DNA of 55,737 nt from Lentisphaeraceae bacterium (GTDB taxonomy: Bacteria; Verrucomicrobiota; Kiritimatiellia; RFP12; UBA1067), in the NCBI GenBank assembly GCA_004551905.1, contig SFPL01000013.1:1-55737 (forward strand), written 5' to 3'. Positions within the stretch are counted from its first letter, which is position 1. Every line of letters begins with the position of its first letter. The position numbers were made by a program, and so were the translations under genes. Below, in pieces: positions 24,669 through 33,306 of the stretch. The notes under the pieces are model-generated. The model was given only the letters and a program-made list of their open reading frames with translations, ran no database searches and had not been told where the DNA came from.

Positions 24669-25502
24669 TTACTCTGTCTGCCAAATCCGCTTCAGATGCG
24701 CAAGCCCCGCGCGGAGCGAGTCCTCGGAGACCGAATGCGCCGGCTCCAGCACGAGATGCCGCGTCGAGTGCGCAAGCGCTGCGAACGCGGCGAAGTCGAC
24801 GTCCCCTTCGCCCGGGGCGAGGTGGTCGTCTCTGCCTTTCGAGTCGTTGATGTGCATTCCTACGGGCGGAGGCGGGGCGTCCGCGCCGGGCACCAAGTCC
24901 TTCCAGCCCCGCAGTGCGCGGACGTGGTCGTGGCCGGTGTCGAGCCATGGGCGCACCAACTCGCCGCAGACCTGGGCGAGCTCCCACTCAGCAGGATAGC
25001 CCTCCAGGTACGGCAGGTTCTCGAGCCCTAACGTGACGCCGTTCTTCTCGAGCGCCGGCGTTAGCGCCTCCAGCTCGCGCCGGAAGACGTCAGTCAGGCG
25101 CCGGCCGCGGCGGACGCGGCGCTTCGTCTCCCGCCCCTTCAGCCAGCCGCCGCAGTCGACGCGGCCGGCGTGCAGCACCACCGCGTCGGCACCCATGGAC
25201 GCCGCAAACTCCACGTTGCGAACAACATGGACGCGGGCGATGCGCCGCGCGTCCTCGTCAAGCGAGGCGAGCTGGTAGAGCTCGGGATAGCCCTCCGGCG
25301 CGCTTACCGGCACTGGGCAGAACGCATGGACGCTCCCCACCCTGATCCGGCCGAGCGCGCGGCGGAAGCCATCCGCCTGCCCCGGCGTGGTGCGGAACCC
25401 GAGTTCGAGCGCGTCGAACCCGAGTTCCAGCGCCTTGTCGGCGATTGCCTCACCGAACTCGAGGCGCTGGCTGCACCAGTTGGTGGATAGCGCGAACTGC
25501 AT
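24669..25502 (-). CDS. Cytoplasmic sugar-phosphate isomerase/epimerase-like TIM barrel
   Basis: The 277-residue protein has the xylose isomerase-like TIM-barrel fold: GFDALELGFRTTPG, GADAVVLHAGRVD, LGLENLPYLEGYP, WLDTGHDHV and the C-terminal VGMHINDSKGRDDHLAPGEG, which hold the expected Glu, Asp and His metal ligands. No signal sequence is present. It lies 16 nt after the potD-like gene and before a sugar kinase, suggesting that this unit handles one imported compound. The substrate is unknown. Confidence 0.85.
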   Translation of the reverse strand: MQFALSTNWCSQRLEFGEAIADKALELGFDALELGFRTTPGQADGFRRALGRIRVGSVHAFCPVPVSAPEGYPELYQLASLDEDARRIARVHVVRNVEFAASMGADAVVLHAGRVDCGGWLKGRETKRRVRRGRRLTDVFRRELEALTPALEKNGVTLGLENLPYLEGYPAEWELAQVCGELVRPWLDTGHDHVRALRGWKDLVPGADAPPPPVGMHINDSKGRDDHLAPGEGDVDFAAFAALAHSTRHLVLEPAHSVSEDSLRAGLAHLKRIWQTE

Positions 25503-25518
25503 CGCCCGGCCAGGCGAC

Positions 25519-26679
25519 CTACTTCGCCTCGGTCGCCTTGATGCGGTCCCAGGCCTTGTTGTAGAGTGCCTGCACCTCGGGCTGGCCGTCGAAGCCGGTG
25601 ATCACCTGCCCGATCGTGAGCTTCTCGGCCGGGAGCGTGATGAGCGCGCGGTAATCGTCGTCGAGGAGCTCGATGCCCGGCTTGACCGGGTTGGGACCGC
25701 AGATGTACTCCATGTTCGCGGCTGCGACCTTGCCCTCGTAGATGTAGTTGATGAAGGCGTAGGCGAGGCCAGCCTGCTTCGAGTTCTTCGCCACCACCAT
25801 CTCGTCGAACGCGATCGAGAAGCCCTCCTTCGGCAGCGAGAAGCCAACGTCGTCGCGGGGCGGCGCACCGGCCTCCTCGTCACCGACGATCACCTGGGCT
25901 ACGTCGGTCGAGTAGCCATGGCCAATCCAGGTCGAGCCGCCGGGAACCTCGGTCTTGTAGCTCTCGCCGTCGAACTTGCGGATGTTCGCGCGCCACTTGA
26001 GCACCTGGTCGACTGCCGCTGAGATCTCCGTCGCGTTGGTCGAGTTGACCGAGTAGCCGAGGTACATGAGCGCACAGCCGATCACCTCGCGGATGTCGTC
26101 CAGCAGCGTGACGCGGCCCTTGAACGCGGGGTTCCCGAGCACCGCCCAGCTCTCGACGTCGACGCCCTCGGGGATCTTGTTCTTGAGGTAGGCGAGGCCG
26201 GTGTAGGTGACGGCGTAGGGGATGCTCCAGGCGAAGGACGGGTCGATTACCTGGGACGCGAAGGACTGATCGAAGTTCGCCTTGACGTTGGGGATCCTCG
26301 CCTGGTCGATCTTCTCGATCATCCCCTCGCGCGCCATCGTCGCGATCTGGTAGGAGCTCGGTGTGATAATGTCGTAGCCGGTGCCGCCGGCCTTGAGCTT
26401 GGCGTACATCGCCTCGTTGGAGTCGAAGGTGTCGATCACCACCTTCACCCCCAGCGCCTCCTCGAACGAGCGCTGCACGTCGGGCGAGATGTAGTCGCTC
26501 CAGGTGTAGACGTGAAGCTCCGCCCCCTTGACGGCCTCTAGGTCGCAGCCTGCCAGCTTGGCGGCGGCAACCGCCTCGGCCGTGAGGTCGATCCTGTCGG
26601 CGTCGCCGCTCTCGGAGCAGCCAAGCGCGACCGCAGCGACCACCGCGGCCGCCGCATGCTTCACTTTCAGATGCATCAT
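25519..26679 (-). CDS. potD: Spermidine/putrescine-type ABC solute-binding lipoprotein
   Basis: The 386-residue product is a lipoprotein (lipobox VALGCSES, Cys21) with the PotD/PotF fold: ELHVYTWSDYISPDV, FDSNEAMYAKLKAGG, YDIITPSSYQIATMAREG, PYAVTYTGLAYLK and YICGPNPV. The polyamine class is supported by the opening and the TWSDY block, though related proteins bind other cations. No PotABC genes are adjacent; instead the operon continues with a TIM-barrel isomerase and a kinase. The annotated start is the first of two adjacent ATGs, with AAGGAGAAAAG upstream. Confidence 0.88.
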   Translation of the reverse strand: MMHLKVKHAAAAVVAAVALGCSESGDADRIDLTAEAVAAAKLAGCDLEAVKGAELHVYTWSDYISPDVQRSFEEALGVKVVIDTFDSNEAMYAKLKAGGTGYDIITPSSYQIATMAREGMIEKIDQARIPNVKANFDQSFASQVIDPSFAWSIPYAVTYTGLAYLKNKIPEGVDVESWAVLGNPAFKGRVTLLDDIREVIGCALMYLGYSVNSTNATEISAAVDQVLKWRANIRKFDGESYKTEVPGGSTWIGHGYSTDVAQVIVGDEEAGAPPRDDVGFSLPKEGFSIAFDEMVVAKNSKQAGLAYAFINYIYEGKVAAANMEYICGPNPVKPGIELLDDDYRALITLPAEKLTIGQVITGFDGQPEVQALYNKAWDRIKATEAK

Positions 26680-26742
26680 CTTTCTTTTCTCCTTCTGTGT
26701 TTCCCTTCCGTCCGCGCCACCTGGAGCAGGCGAATTAAGTAG

Positions 26743-26763
26743 ATTATATCACAAATCGGACAG
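26743..26763 (-). promoter_or_regulatory. Promoter of the potD operon
   Basis: The minus strand has TCCGATTTGTGATATAATC with TATAAT at 26748-26743, immediately after the stop codon of the trimodular enzyme gene. The upstream half of the promoter therefore lies in coding sequence. The leader is about 57-60 nt and carries the ribosome site. Confidence 0.6.
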
Positions 26764-29700
26764 CATGAGGCGGGCAAAATGCGGCGGGAGGAAAATTCCG
26801 TCCGTCTCACGGCACTCGTCGGCGAAGTTGAAGTACGCCTTCGCGACGCGTCCGTCGGAAAGACGGCGTATCCCCACAACAACGCCGTCGCCACGATCCT
26901 CGAACTGCGGCGCGGCGAACGGATAGTCGTTAAGCACCTCGAGCGCACGCTCGTCGGAGATGACGTTGAGCGTGAAGTCGTCCAGCTCCGTCATCCGGCA
27001 GGAGAGGTGGATCGGATTGGACGAGAACGCCCAGTAGAGGAAGTGGAACGCAGTCTCGTTGTGCGTGAGGTTGGAGCCGATGCGCTTCACCACCCTCTTC
27101 TGACGTTCGTCGAAGCACTGCCCGTGCCCGCCAAGGTACATCGGCCCCAGCCCCATCATGTCGAGGTCGTACCAGAAGCCGGGCCGGACGTGGCCAAGCC
27201 ACGGACGCTGGTATGGGATCATGTCGGCCACTCCGTGCGGCTTGTCGCCCCCGGTCTTCCACCGATCCACGATGTCGCGGTTGCCGCGCACGATCTGCGC
27301 GTACTTCGCGTGCTCCTCGGCGTCCTCGACGAGGCAGTCGGTGCAGACCGAGAGGTACACGTCGCGTCCGGTGGCGTCGAGCGCCTCGCGCATCCGCTTC
27401 GCGAACTTGGGCTTGGTGTCGCAGCCCCAGTCGTACTTGATGTAGTCGACTCCCCATTTCGCCCACAGCGCCGCGTCGGCCCGCTCCTTATGCGTCTTGC
27501 CGATGCCATAGTTGTGGCCAGGCTCGGAGTAGTCGACCGGGAAGGTGGTGCTGCCCTGGTAGAGCACCGACTCCGCCGAGCCCCAGGTGAAGATCATCGG
27601 CGAGGAGTAGAGCCCGACCCTGAGCCCAAGGGCGTGGATCTTGGCAAAGAGCCCCTGGATGTCCGGGAACTTGGCGTTGGCGAGGAGCGCGTGGTCACCC
27701 CACTGCTCGCGGTCTCCCTGCCAGCCGGCGTCGATGTTGATCGCCGCGTATCCGCGCGAGGCTAGTCCCTTCTCGACCATCGCCTGCGCCTCGTTGAGCG
27801 CGATCTCGCCGCTGATGTCGTTGGCGTATGCGTTCCACGAGCTCCAGCCGAGCTGCGGCGTGAGCATGAGCTTCCCCTCGCCGACGATCAGCCTGAAGTC
27901 GCGCTCGGCCGCGCCTTCGCGGTTCTCGGCGCGCACCGTGAAGGCGTACTCGCCGGCGTCCGCGCGCCCGGAGAGAAGACCGCTTCCCGCGTCGAGCGCT
28001 ACGCCATCAGGCAAAGCACCCTTGGCGACCGAAAACGCCAGCCCCTCGCGCGCGCCGCGCACCGGGAAGACGAAGCGGAAGAGCCGTCCGGGAGTAGCGC
28101 CAAACACCTTCGGTCCGTTGAAGTGCGGGCGGCCGCGGTTCCACGCCGGCTGCGCCGGGAGACCGTCCGCGCCCATGATCTCCAGCGTCCGGCGGTCGGC
28201 GGCGAGAGGACGGTCGGGGTCGACGTCCTTCGCCATGTCTCGCACGAACCCGTCGAACTCCACGCCGCGCCCCCTGAGGACGCCGTCGATCTTCACCAGC
28301 GGGAAGCCGTTCCTCGCCGTCGCCCAGCAGCGGACGTTCCTCACCAGCACATTCTCGAGCGCACCGGTCGAAGGCGGCAGCGAACCCTCGGCGGTTCCGC
28401 CTGACGCGCCGCCGTTGGCGATCCACTTCCTCGCGTCGTCGCCGTTGACGGCGCTGTAGCGGCACCCCGCCTCGCAGTTCTCGATCGTCACGTCGCGGAT
28501 GTGGTTGTAGGCGCGCTGCAGGCGGACGAGGCAGTGGCAGTCCTCGGCACGGACGTTCCTCACCACCACGTTGGTTATCGGGCCGTTCACGGTGCCACGG
28601 TTTTCGTGGCGGGTCAGCAAGTCGTCGGCGCTGAGCGCGATGAGGTCGTCGTTGGTCTGGCCCTTGGTCACGGCTTCCACTCCGTCGACGACGCCGTTGA
28701 AGGTGAAGCCGCCGAAGTGGAGTCCGACCTGGTTGTTCTTCACGACCGGCGAGACGATCTTGATGCGGCGGATGTCGAAGTCGTCCACTTCACAGAAGCG
28801 CGCGTTGAAGGTGACGGAGTTCGCGAGCGTCATGTCGTGGAGACGCAGGTTCTTCACCTTCCTGAAGTTCAGGGTGACGCCGCTCCAGGCATCGGGATGG
28901 AACTTGCGCTCCGGCGGCTCCTTGAGGTTGAAGCCAATCTCCTTGTTGCCGTCCCAGACGCCGCCCTCGATGGCGATGTCCTCGTTGCCGCCCTTTTCGT
29001 CTGCGTTCGAGAGGAGGAAGTCCCCGGCCCGGTGCCGGACGCCGCCGTTCAGCACCAGCCGCGCTTCGGGATGCGCCTTGATCGTGGTGTGCGAGCCGAC
29101 GCGCAGGGTCGAGGTGACGTCGTAGACGCCCTTCGGGATAACCACCGTGAGCGGACGCGCCTTCATGTCCAGTGCGCGCTGGATCGCCGCTGAGTCGTTG
29201 CCATCCACCACCACCGTCGTCCCGCGCCAGCGCGCGTCGGCGAAGTCGAGGTACCGCCGCCAGTCGACAAGCAGCAGTCCGTGATCGCCCTCGCGCACTC
29301 CGTACTGGCAGTTCTCCGGTGCGCCGTCGCGCCACCATGCCGCCTCGGCGGACTTTGCCGCGGCGCACTCTGCCTCGGGCCCGGCCCAGTCGTCCGCGGC
29401 TCCGGATCCCACGCAGAGGATGCGCGGCGAGACGAGGGCGAGCCAGTCGTCCTGGTCGTAGGGGGCGCTCCAGTCCGCGCCGCCGCCGAAGACGCGCTCG
29501 TATCCCTCCGCGAACCAGTAGCCCACCCCCCAGTATCGGAAGGCGTCCCACGGCTCGCTCAGCGGAAGTCTCATCTTGTTCAGCTGTGCGCCGCCGCGCC
29601 CGGAGTTGTTGGCGCACACCATCGCGAAGCGCTCGTCGACGATGCCGGCGACGAGTGCGCACTTGCCGCCGCGCGAATGGCCGACCACCATCACCTTCTT

Positions 29701-30297
29701 GGCGTCCAGCTCCGGCGTCCGTTCGATCCAATCCATCACCCGGCTCGCCCCCCACGCCCAGGCGGAAAGGACGCCCCAGTCGGATGGTTTGCGCTCGGCG
29801 TACTTCGGCCCAAACACCTTGAAGACGCCGCTCGCGAGCGCGGTTTCCGCCCGGTACGTCTCGGCTGCGAGGTCGCTAAGATAGAACGCAATCGCCGCGT
29901 AGCCGCGGCCGACTATCTCGTCCCGAGGCCAGAAGTCGGTGGCCGCCTTGCTGTCGTCGTCGATCGGCATCGCCTCCGGGCGGTTGCAGAGAAGAACCGC
30001 CGCCGGCACCGGCTTGTCCGACTTCGGGATGAACGCAAGAAAGCTGAACGAGCCGTCGCCGAGAGGACCGGAATACTCGACCTTCACCCTGCGGCGAATC
30101 GCCTTTCCGTCCTTCGTCTCGCGCGGCGGATCCAACTCGACGAACCTTGCCGCAACGTTCTCCGCCGCGGCTGGACGCCGGCCGTAGACATTGTCGAGGA
30201 ACCAGTCCTTCGTCTTCGCCCGGTCGGACGAGACGGTAGCCTGCGCGGCCGCAAGCGCAAACATCGAAGCTGCCAGAACAATCGATTTCATCTTCAT
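26749..30297 (-). CDS. Trimodular secreted enzyme: CE15-type esterase, beta-helix (GH28-like), GH27 alpha-galactosidase
   Basis: The 1182-residue protein has a signal peptide (KSIVLAASMFALAAAQA). Residues about 25-355 are an alpha/beta hydrolase of the CE15 glucuronoyl-esterase type: nucleophile Ser208 in VVGHSRGGK and His339 in REGDHGLLLVDW. Residues about 365-720 are a right-handed beta-helix opening with DGNDSAAIQRALDMKA and containing TNDDLIALSADD, similar to GH28 polygalacturonases. An Ig-like segment (about 735-805) precedes a GH27 barrel (about 815-1182) with LGWSSWNAY, nucleophile Asp956 (YIKYDWG), likely acid/base Asp1008 (NRDIVDRW) and PGFWYDLDMMGLG. It should strip ester-linked and alpha-galactosyl groups from plant polysaccharide; substrate inferred. 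It is the last gene of the long block from rhaB. Confidence 0.88.
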   Translation of the reverse strand: MKMKSIVLAASMFALAAAQATVSSDRAKTKDWFLDNVYGRRPAAAENVAARFVELDPPRETKDGKAIRRRVKVEYSGPLGDGSFSFLAFIPKSDKPVPAAVLLCNRPEAMPIDDDSKAATDFWPRDEIVGRGYAAIAFYLSDLAAETYRAETALASGVFKVFGPKYAERKPSDWGVLSAWAWGASRVMDWIERTPELDAKKVMVVGHSRGGKCALVAGIVDERFAMVCANNSGRGGAQLNKMRLPLSEPWDAFRYWGVGYWFAEGYERVFGGGADWSAPYDQDDWLALVSPRILCVGSGAADDWAGPEAECAAAKSAEAAWWRDGAPENCQYGVREGDHGLLLVDWRRYLDFADARWRGTTVVVDGNDSAAIQRALDMKARPLTVVIPKGVYDVTSTLRVGSHTTIKAHPEARLVLNGGVRHRAGDFLLSNADEKGGNEDIAIEGGVWDGNKEIGFNLKEPPERKFHPDAWSGVTLNFRKVKNLRLHDMTLANSVTFNARFCEVDDFDIRRIKIVSPVVKNNQVGLHFGGFTFNGVVDGVEAVTKGQTNDDLIALSADDLLTRHENRGTVNGPITNVVVRNVRAEDCHCLVRLQRAYNHIRDVTIENCEAGCRYSAVNGDDARKWIANGGASGGTAEGSLPPSTGALENVLVRNVRCWATARNGFPLVKIDGVLRGRGVEFDGFVRDMAKDVDPDRPLAADRRTLEIMGADGLPAQPAWNRGRPHFNGPKVFGATPGRLFRFVFPVRGAREGLAFSVAKGALPDGVALDAGSGLLSGRADAGEYAFTVRAENREGAAERDFRLIVGEGKLMLTPQLGWSSWNAYANDISGEIALNEAQAMVEKGLASRGYAAINIDAGWQGDREQWGDHALLANAKFPDIQGLFAKIHALGLRVGLYSSPMIFTWGSAESVLYQGSTTFPVDYSEPGHNYGIGKTHKERADAALWAKWGVDYIKYDWGCDTKPKFAKRMREALDATGRDVYLSVCTDCLVEDAEEHAKYAQIVRGNRDIVDRWKTGGDKPHGVADMIPYQRPWLGHVRPGFWYDLDMMGLGPMYLGGHGQCFDERQKRVVKRIGSNLTHNETAFHFLYWAFSSNPIHLSCRMTELDDFTLNVISDERALEVLNDYPFAAPQFEDRGDGVVVGIRRLSDGRVAKAYFNFADECRETDGIFLPPHFARLMLSDL

Positions 30298-30320
30298 TAC
30301 TCCCTACTAGTGGTTGCAAT

Positions 30321-31490
30321 TCAGTCAAGCGACCTAAGCACCGCTCCTTTTAGGTACGCGCCCTCAGGGAACGAAAGGAGAACCGGATGGTCGGCTCCGG
30401 CGCGGGTGCGCGCCGCCACCTGGAACGAACGGTGCGCGTCGGACGCGGCCTCGGCGAGGACGGTGTCGAAGAACTCCGGCGAGACCGCCCCCGAGCAGGA
30501 GAAGGTGGCGAGGAGGCCATAGGGCTTCAGGAGCTTCATCGCAAGGAGGTTGATGTCCTTGTACCCACGCGCCGCCTTCATAAGCTGACCCTTCGTCGCG
30601 GCGAACTTCGGCGGGTCGAGGACGATCAGGTCGAACTTGCGTCCTTCGTCGCGGCACTTGCGGAGGAACTGGAAGACGTCAGCCTCGACATATTCCATCG
30701 CCGTGCCGCAGAGATGGACGAGCCCCTCGTTCCTCCTTGCGAGAGCAAGCGCATCCGCCGAGATGTCCACCTGCGTCACCTTCGCCGCGCCGCACGCACG
30801 CGCAAAGAGCCCGAACCCGCCGGTGTATGAGAAGCAGTTGAGGACATCCGCCCCGTTCGCGAGCGCGCCGACAGCCGCCCGCGCGTCGCGCTGGTCGAGG
30901 TAGAAGCCGGTCTTGTGCCCCTTCCTGACGTCGACGAGGAACCTGCACGGGCCTTCCGCGATCTCCACAAGCTCAGGCGGCTCCACGCCGGCGAGGACGG
31001 AGAACGCCGGCTCCGTCGGCAGCCCCTCCTTCGTACGCGAGTCGACGTCCAAGCGCTCCGAGACGCCAGCGCAGCCGGGCGCGAACTTCATCAGCGCATC
31101 GGCGATCTCGTTCTTGCGCGCGTCGGCGCCGGCCGAGGTGAACTGGCAGACTACGTGGCCGGAGTAGTAGTCGGCGACGACGCCGGGCAGCAGGTCGCTC
31201 TCGGCGTTCACAAGCCGCACCGCGTTGGTGTAGCAGTTGACGAAGAAGTCGCCGCGGCGCGCGACGGCCGCCGCTACAAGTTCCGCAATCGGCGCGTCGG
31301 GGACGATCCTCACCCGTATCTGCGATGCGGGAGAATACCATCCGCTCGCGATCTTCGCGCCGGAATGGTCGCAGACCTCGACCAGCTCGCCCGCCGCGGC
31401 ATCGCCGCGCTCTACCGCGCCGGAGAACACCCAGGGATGGCCATGTAAGGCGCTACGCTCCCGCCCTTTCCTGATGACAATCTGGTTCAT
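30321..31490 (-). CDS. rlmI: RlmI-like class I rRNA methyltransferase
   Basis: The 389-residue protein has an N-terminal PUA domain (HPWVFSGAVERGD) and a C-terminal Rossmann methyltransferase: DVLNCFSYTGGFGLFA binds SAM, LIVLDPPKFA is motif IV, and FSCSGAVS contains the cysteine of 5-methylcytosine enzymes. In E. coli RlmI makes m5C1962 of 23S rRNA. The exact target here is not shown by sequence, so the symbol is by family. It starts 3 nt after iorA. Confidence 0.85.
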   Translation of the reverse strand: MNQIVIRKGRERSALHGHPWVFSGAVERGDAAAGELVEVCDHSGAKIASGWYSPASQIRVRIVPDAPIAELVAAAVARRGDFFVNCYTNAVRLVNAESDLLPGVVADYYSGHVVCQFTSAGADARKNEIADALMKFAPGCAGVSERLDVDSRTKEGLPTEPAFSVLAGVEPPELVEIAEGPCRFLVDVRKGHKTGFYLDQRDARAAVGALANGADVLNCFSYTGGFGLFARACGAAKVTQVDISADALALARRNEGLVHLCGTAMEYVEADVFQFLRKCRDEGRKFDLIVLDPPKFAATKGQLMKAARGYKDINLLAMKLLKPYGLLATFSCSGAVSPEFFDTVLAEAASDAHRSFQVAARTRAGADHPVLLSFPEGAYLKGAVLRSLD

Positions 31491-31493
31491 CGC

Positions 31494-33284
31494 TCAGCGC
31501 ACGCGCTTGATGGCACCGAACTTACAGACCTGGCTGCACTGGATGCAGCCGGCGCAGAGGTTGGGGTCGATCTTCATCTGGAACGCGCCGGGGCGGATCT
31601 CGGCGCCGCGCGTCATCGCGGGGCAGCCCATCCTGAAGCAAGCGCCGCACGCCCTGCACTCGGCCGGATCGACTTCGCAGAGCCCATCCTTGGTGAGCTT
31701 GGCGGCGATCCGGCATGGCGCGTAGGCTACGACGAGCCACGGCTCGCCGGAGTCCATCGCCGTCGAAAGCGTCCGCTCGAGACCGGCAAGGTCGTCGGCC
31801 GAGACCTTCGCGACGTTCTTGTATCCGCACGCCTTGGCGATGTCGGCGATTTCGGTGACCGGTGCCGGGTCGCCTGCAAGCGTCTTGCCGGTGCCGGGGT
31901 TGTCCTGGTGGCCAGTCATCGCGGTGATGCGGTTGTCGAGGACCACCGTCGTCACCGGCGTGCCGTTGTAGATCGCGGAGAGGATGCCGGTGATCCCGGA
32001 GTGGAAGAAGGTAGAGTCGCCGAGGACGGCGCAGATGCGCCCATTCTTCCCCGCCTTCTTCATGCCAGCCGCGTTGCCGATCGACGCGCCCATGCAGATC
32101 GTGGAGTCCATCGCGTTCAGGGGAGGGAACGCGCCGAGCGTGTAGCAGCCGATGTCGCCCATGACCATCGCGCCGAGCTTGTTGAGGACGTGGAAGACGC
32201 CGCGGTGGCCGCAGCCGGCGCAGAGGACCGGCGGACGAGAAGGCAGCCCCTCCGGGACCTTCTTCGCCTTCGCCTTCGGGACGTCACCGAGGACCTCGTG
32301 ACGCAGGTTCTGGACACGGTCGGCGTTGAGCTCGAACATGTTGAGCTCGGTCTTGTGCTCCACGACCTTGATTCCCATTGCCCGGATCTGCTCCTCGAGA
32401 AACGGGTCCAGCTCCTCTACGACGAGCAGCTTCTTTACCGCCTTCGCGAACTTCGCGACCAGCGCCTTCGGGAGCGGGTTTGTCCAGCCGAGCTTGAGGA
32501 TCTGGCAGTCGGGGAAGACCTCGCGCACGTACTGGTAGGCTACGGCCGAGGTGACGATTCCAAGCGACTTCGCCTTGGCGGAGACCTTGACGCCCTTCGC
32601 CGGCTTCACCACCCGGTTGAACTTCGAGCGGTTCGACTCCTTTTCCATCGCGGCGGTGCGCTTCTGCGCGTTCAGGCGCTGGGCTGGCGCGAACGCCGGC
32701 GCGGGAATGTTCCGCGTGATGTCCTTCTTGTATGGGATGAGCGGATGCGGCGCGGGCCTGAAGTCACCGAGGTCCACGAGCGAGGAGCTGTGGCTGGTGC
32801 GGGTGGTGAGCCTGATTACCACCGGCACGCTAAACTTCTCGGAAAGCCCGAAGGCCGCGACCGTCATGTCGTAGGCCTCCTGCGAGTCGGCGGGCTCCAG
32901 CAGCAGCGCTCGCGCGAACCTGGCGAGGTTTCGGTTGTCCTGCTCGTTCTGCGAGGAGTGGGTGCCGGGGTCGTCGGCGGAGACGAGCACGAAGCCGCCC
33001 AGCGGGCCGACGTAGGTAAAGGTCATGAACGGGTCCATCGCCACGTTCAGGCCCACGTGCTTCATCGCCGCCAGCGCGCGGGCGCCGGCCATCGACGCAC
33101 CGACCGCTGTCTCTACCGCGACCTTCTCGTTCACCGCCCACTCGCAGCGGACGGTGTCCTTGAACTTCGCGATGTTCTCCAGGATCTCCGTCGACGGGGT
33201 GCCGGGATACGCCGAGGCGACCACGCACCCGGCCTGCGCCGCGGCGTGGGCCACAGCTTCGTTTGCGCTAAGGAACTTCTTCAT
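31494..33284 (-). CDS. iorA: Indolepyruvate:ferredoxin oxidoreductase, alpha subunit
   Basis: IorA oxidatively decarboxylates arylpyruvates (from aromatic amino acids) to aryl-CoA with ferredoxin as acceptor, normally with a beta subunit IorB. The 596-residue protein has the expected order. The pyrimidine-binding domain shows ASAYPGTPSTEI. The TPP domain shows CAGCGHRGVFHVLN and GDIGCYTLGAFPPLNAMDS. Two C-terminal 4Fe-4S motifs follow (CRACGACFRMGCP and CAGCIQCSQVCK). No iorB is adjacent; the next gene is a methyltransferase. It starts 22 nt after obgE. Confidence 0.95.
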   Translation of the reverse strand: MKKFLSANEAVAHAAAQAGCVVASAYPGTPSTEILENIAKFKDTVRCEWAVNEKVAVETAVGASMAGARALAAMKHVGLNVAMDPFMTFTYVGPLGGFVLVSADDPGTHSSQNEQDNRNLARFARALLLEPADSQEAYDMTVAAFGLSEKFSVPVVIRLTTRTSHSSSLVDLGDFRPAPHPLIPYKKDITRNIPAPAFAPAQRLNAQKRTAAMEKESNRSKFNRVVKPAKGVKVSAKAKSLGIVTSAVAYQYVREVFPDCQILKLGWTNPLPKALVAKFAKAVKKLLVVEELDPFLEEQIRAMGIKVVEHKTELNMFELNADRVQNLRHEVLGDVPKAKAKKVPEGLPSRPPVLCAGCGHRGVFHVLNKLGAMVMGDIGCYTLGAFPPLNAMDSTICMGASIGNAAGMKKAGKNGRICAVLGDSTFFHSGITGILSAIYNGTPVTTVVLDNRITAMTGHQDNPGTGKTLAGDPAPVTEIADIAKACGYKNVAKVSADDLAGLERTLSTAMDSGEPWLVVAYAPCRIAAKLTKDGLCEVDPAECRACGACFRMGCPAMTRGAEIRPGAFQMKIDPNLCAGCIQCSQVCKFGAIKRVR

Positions 33285-33306
33285 CTTCTTGCTTCTCCTT
33301 TGGAAA

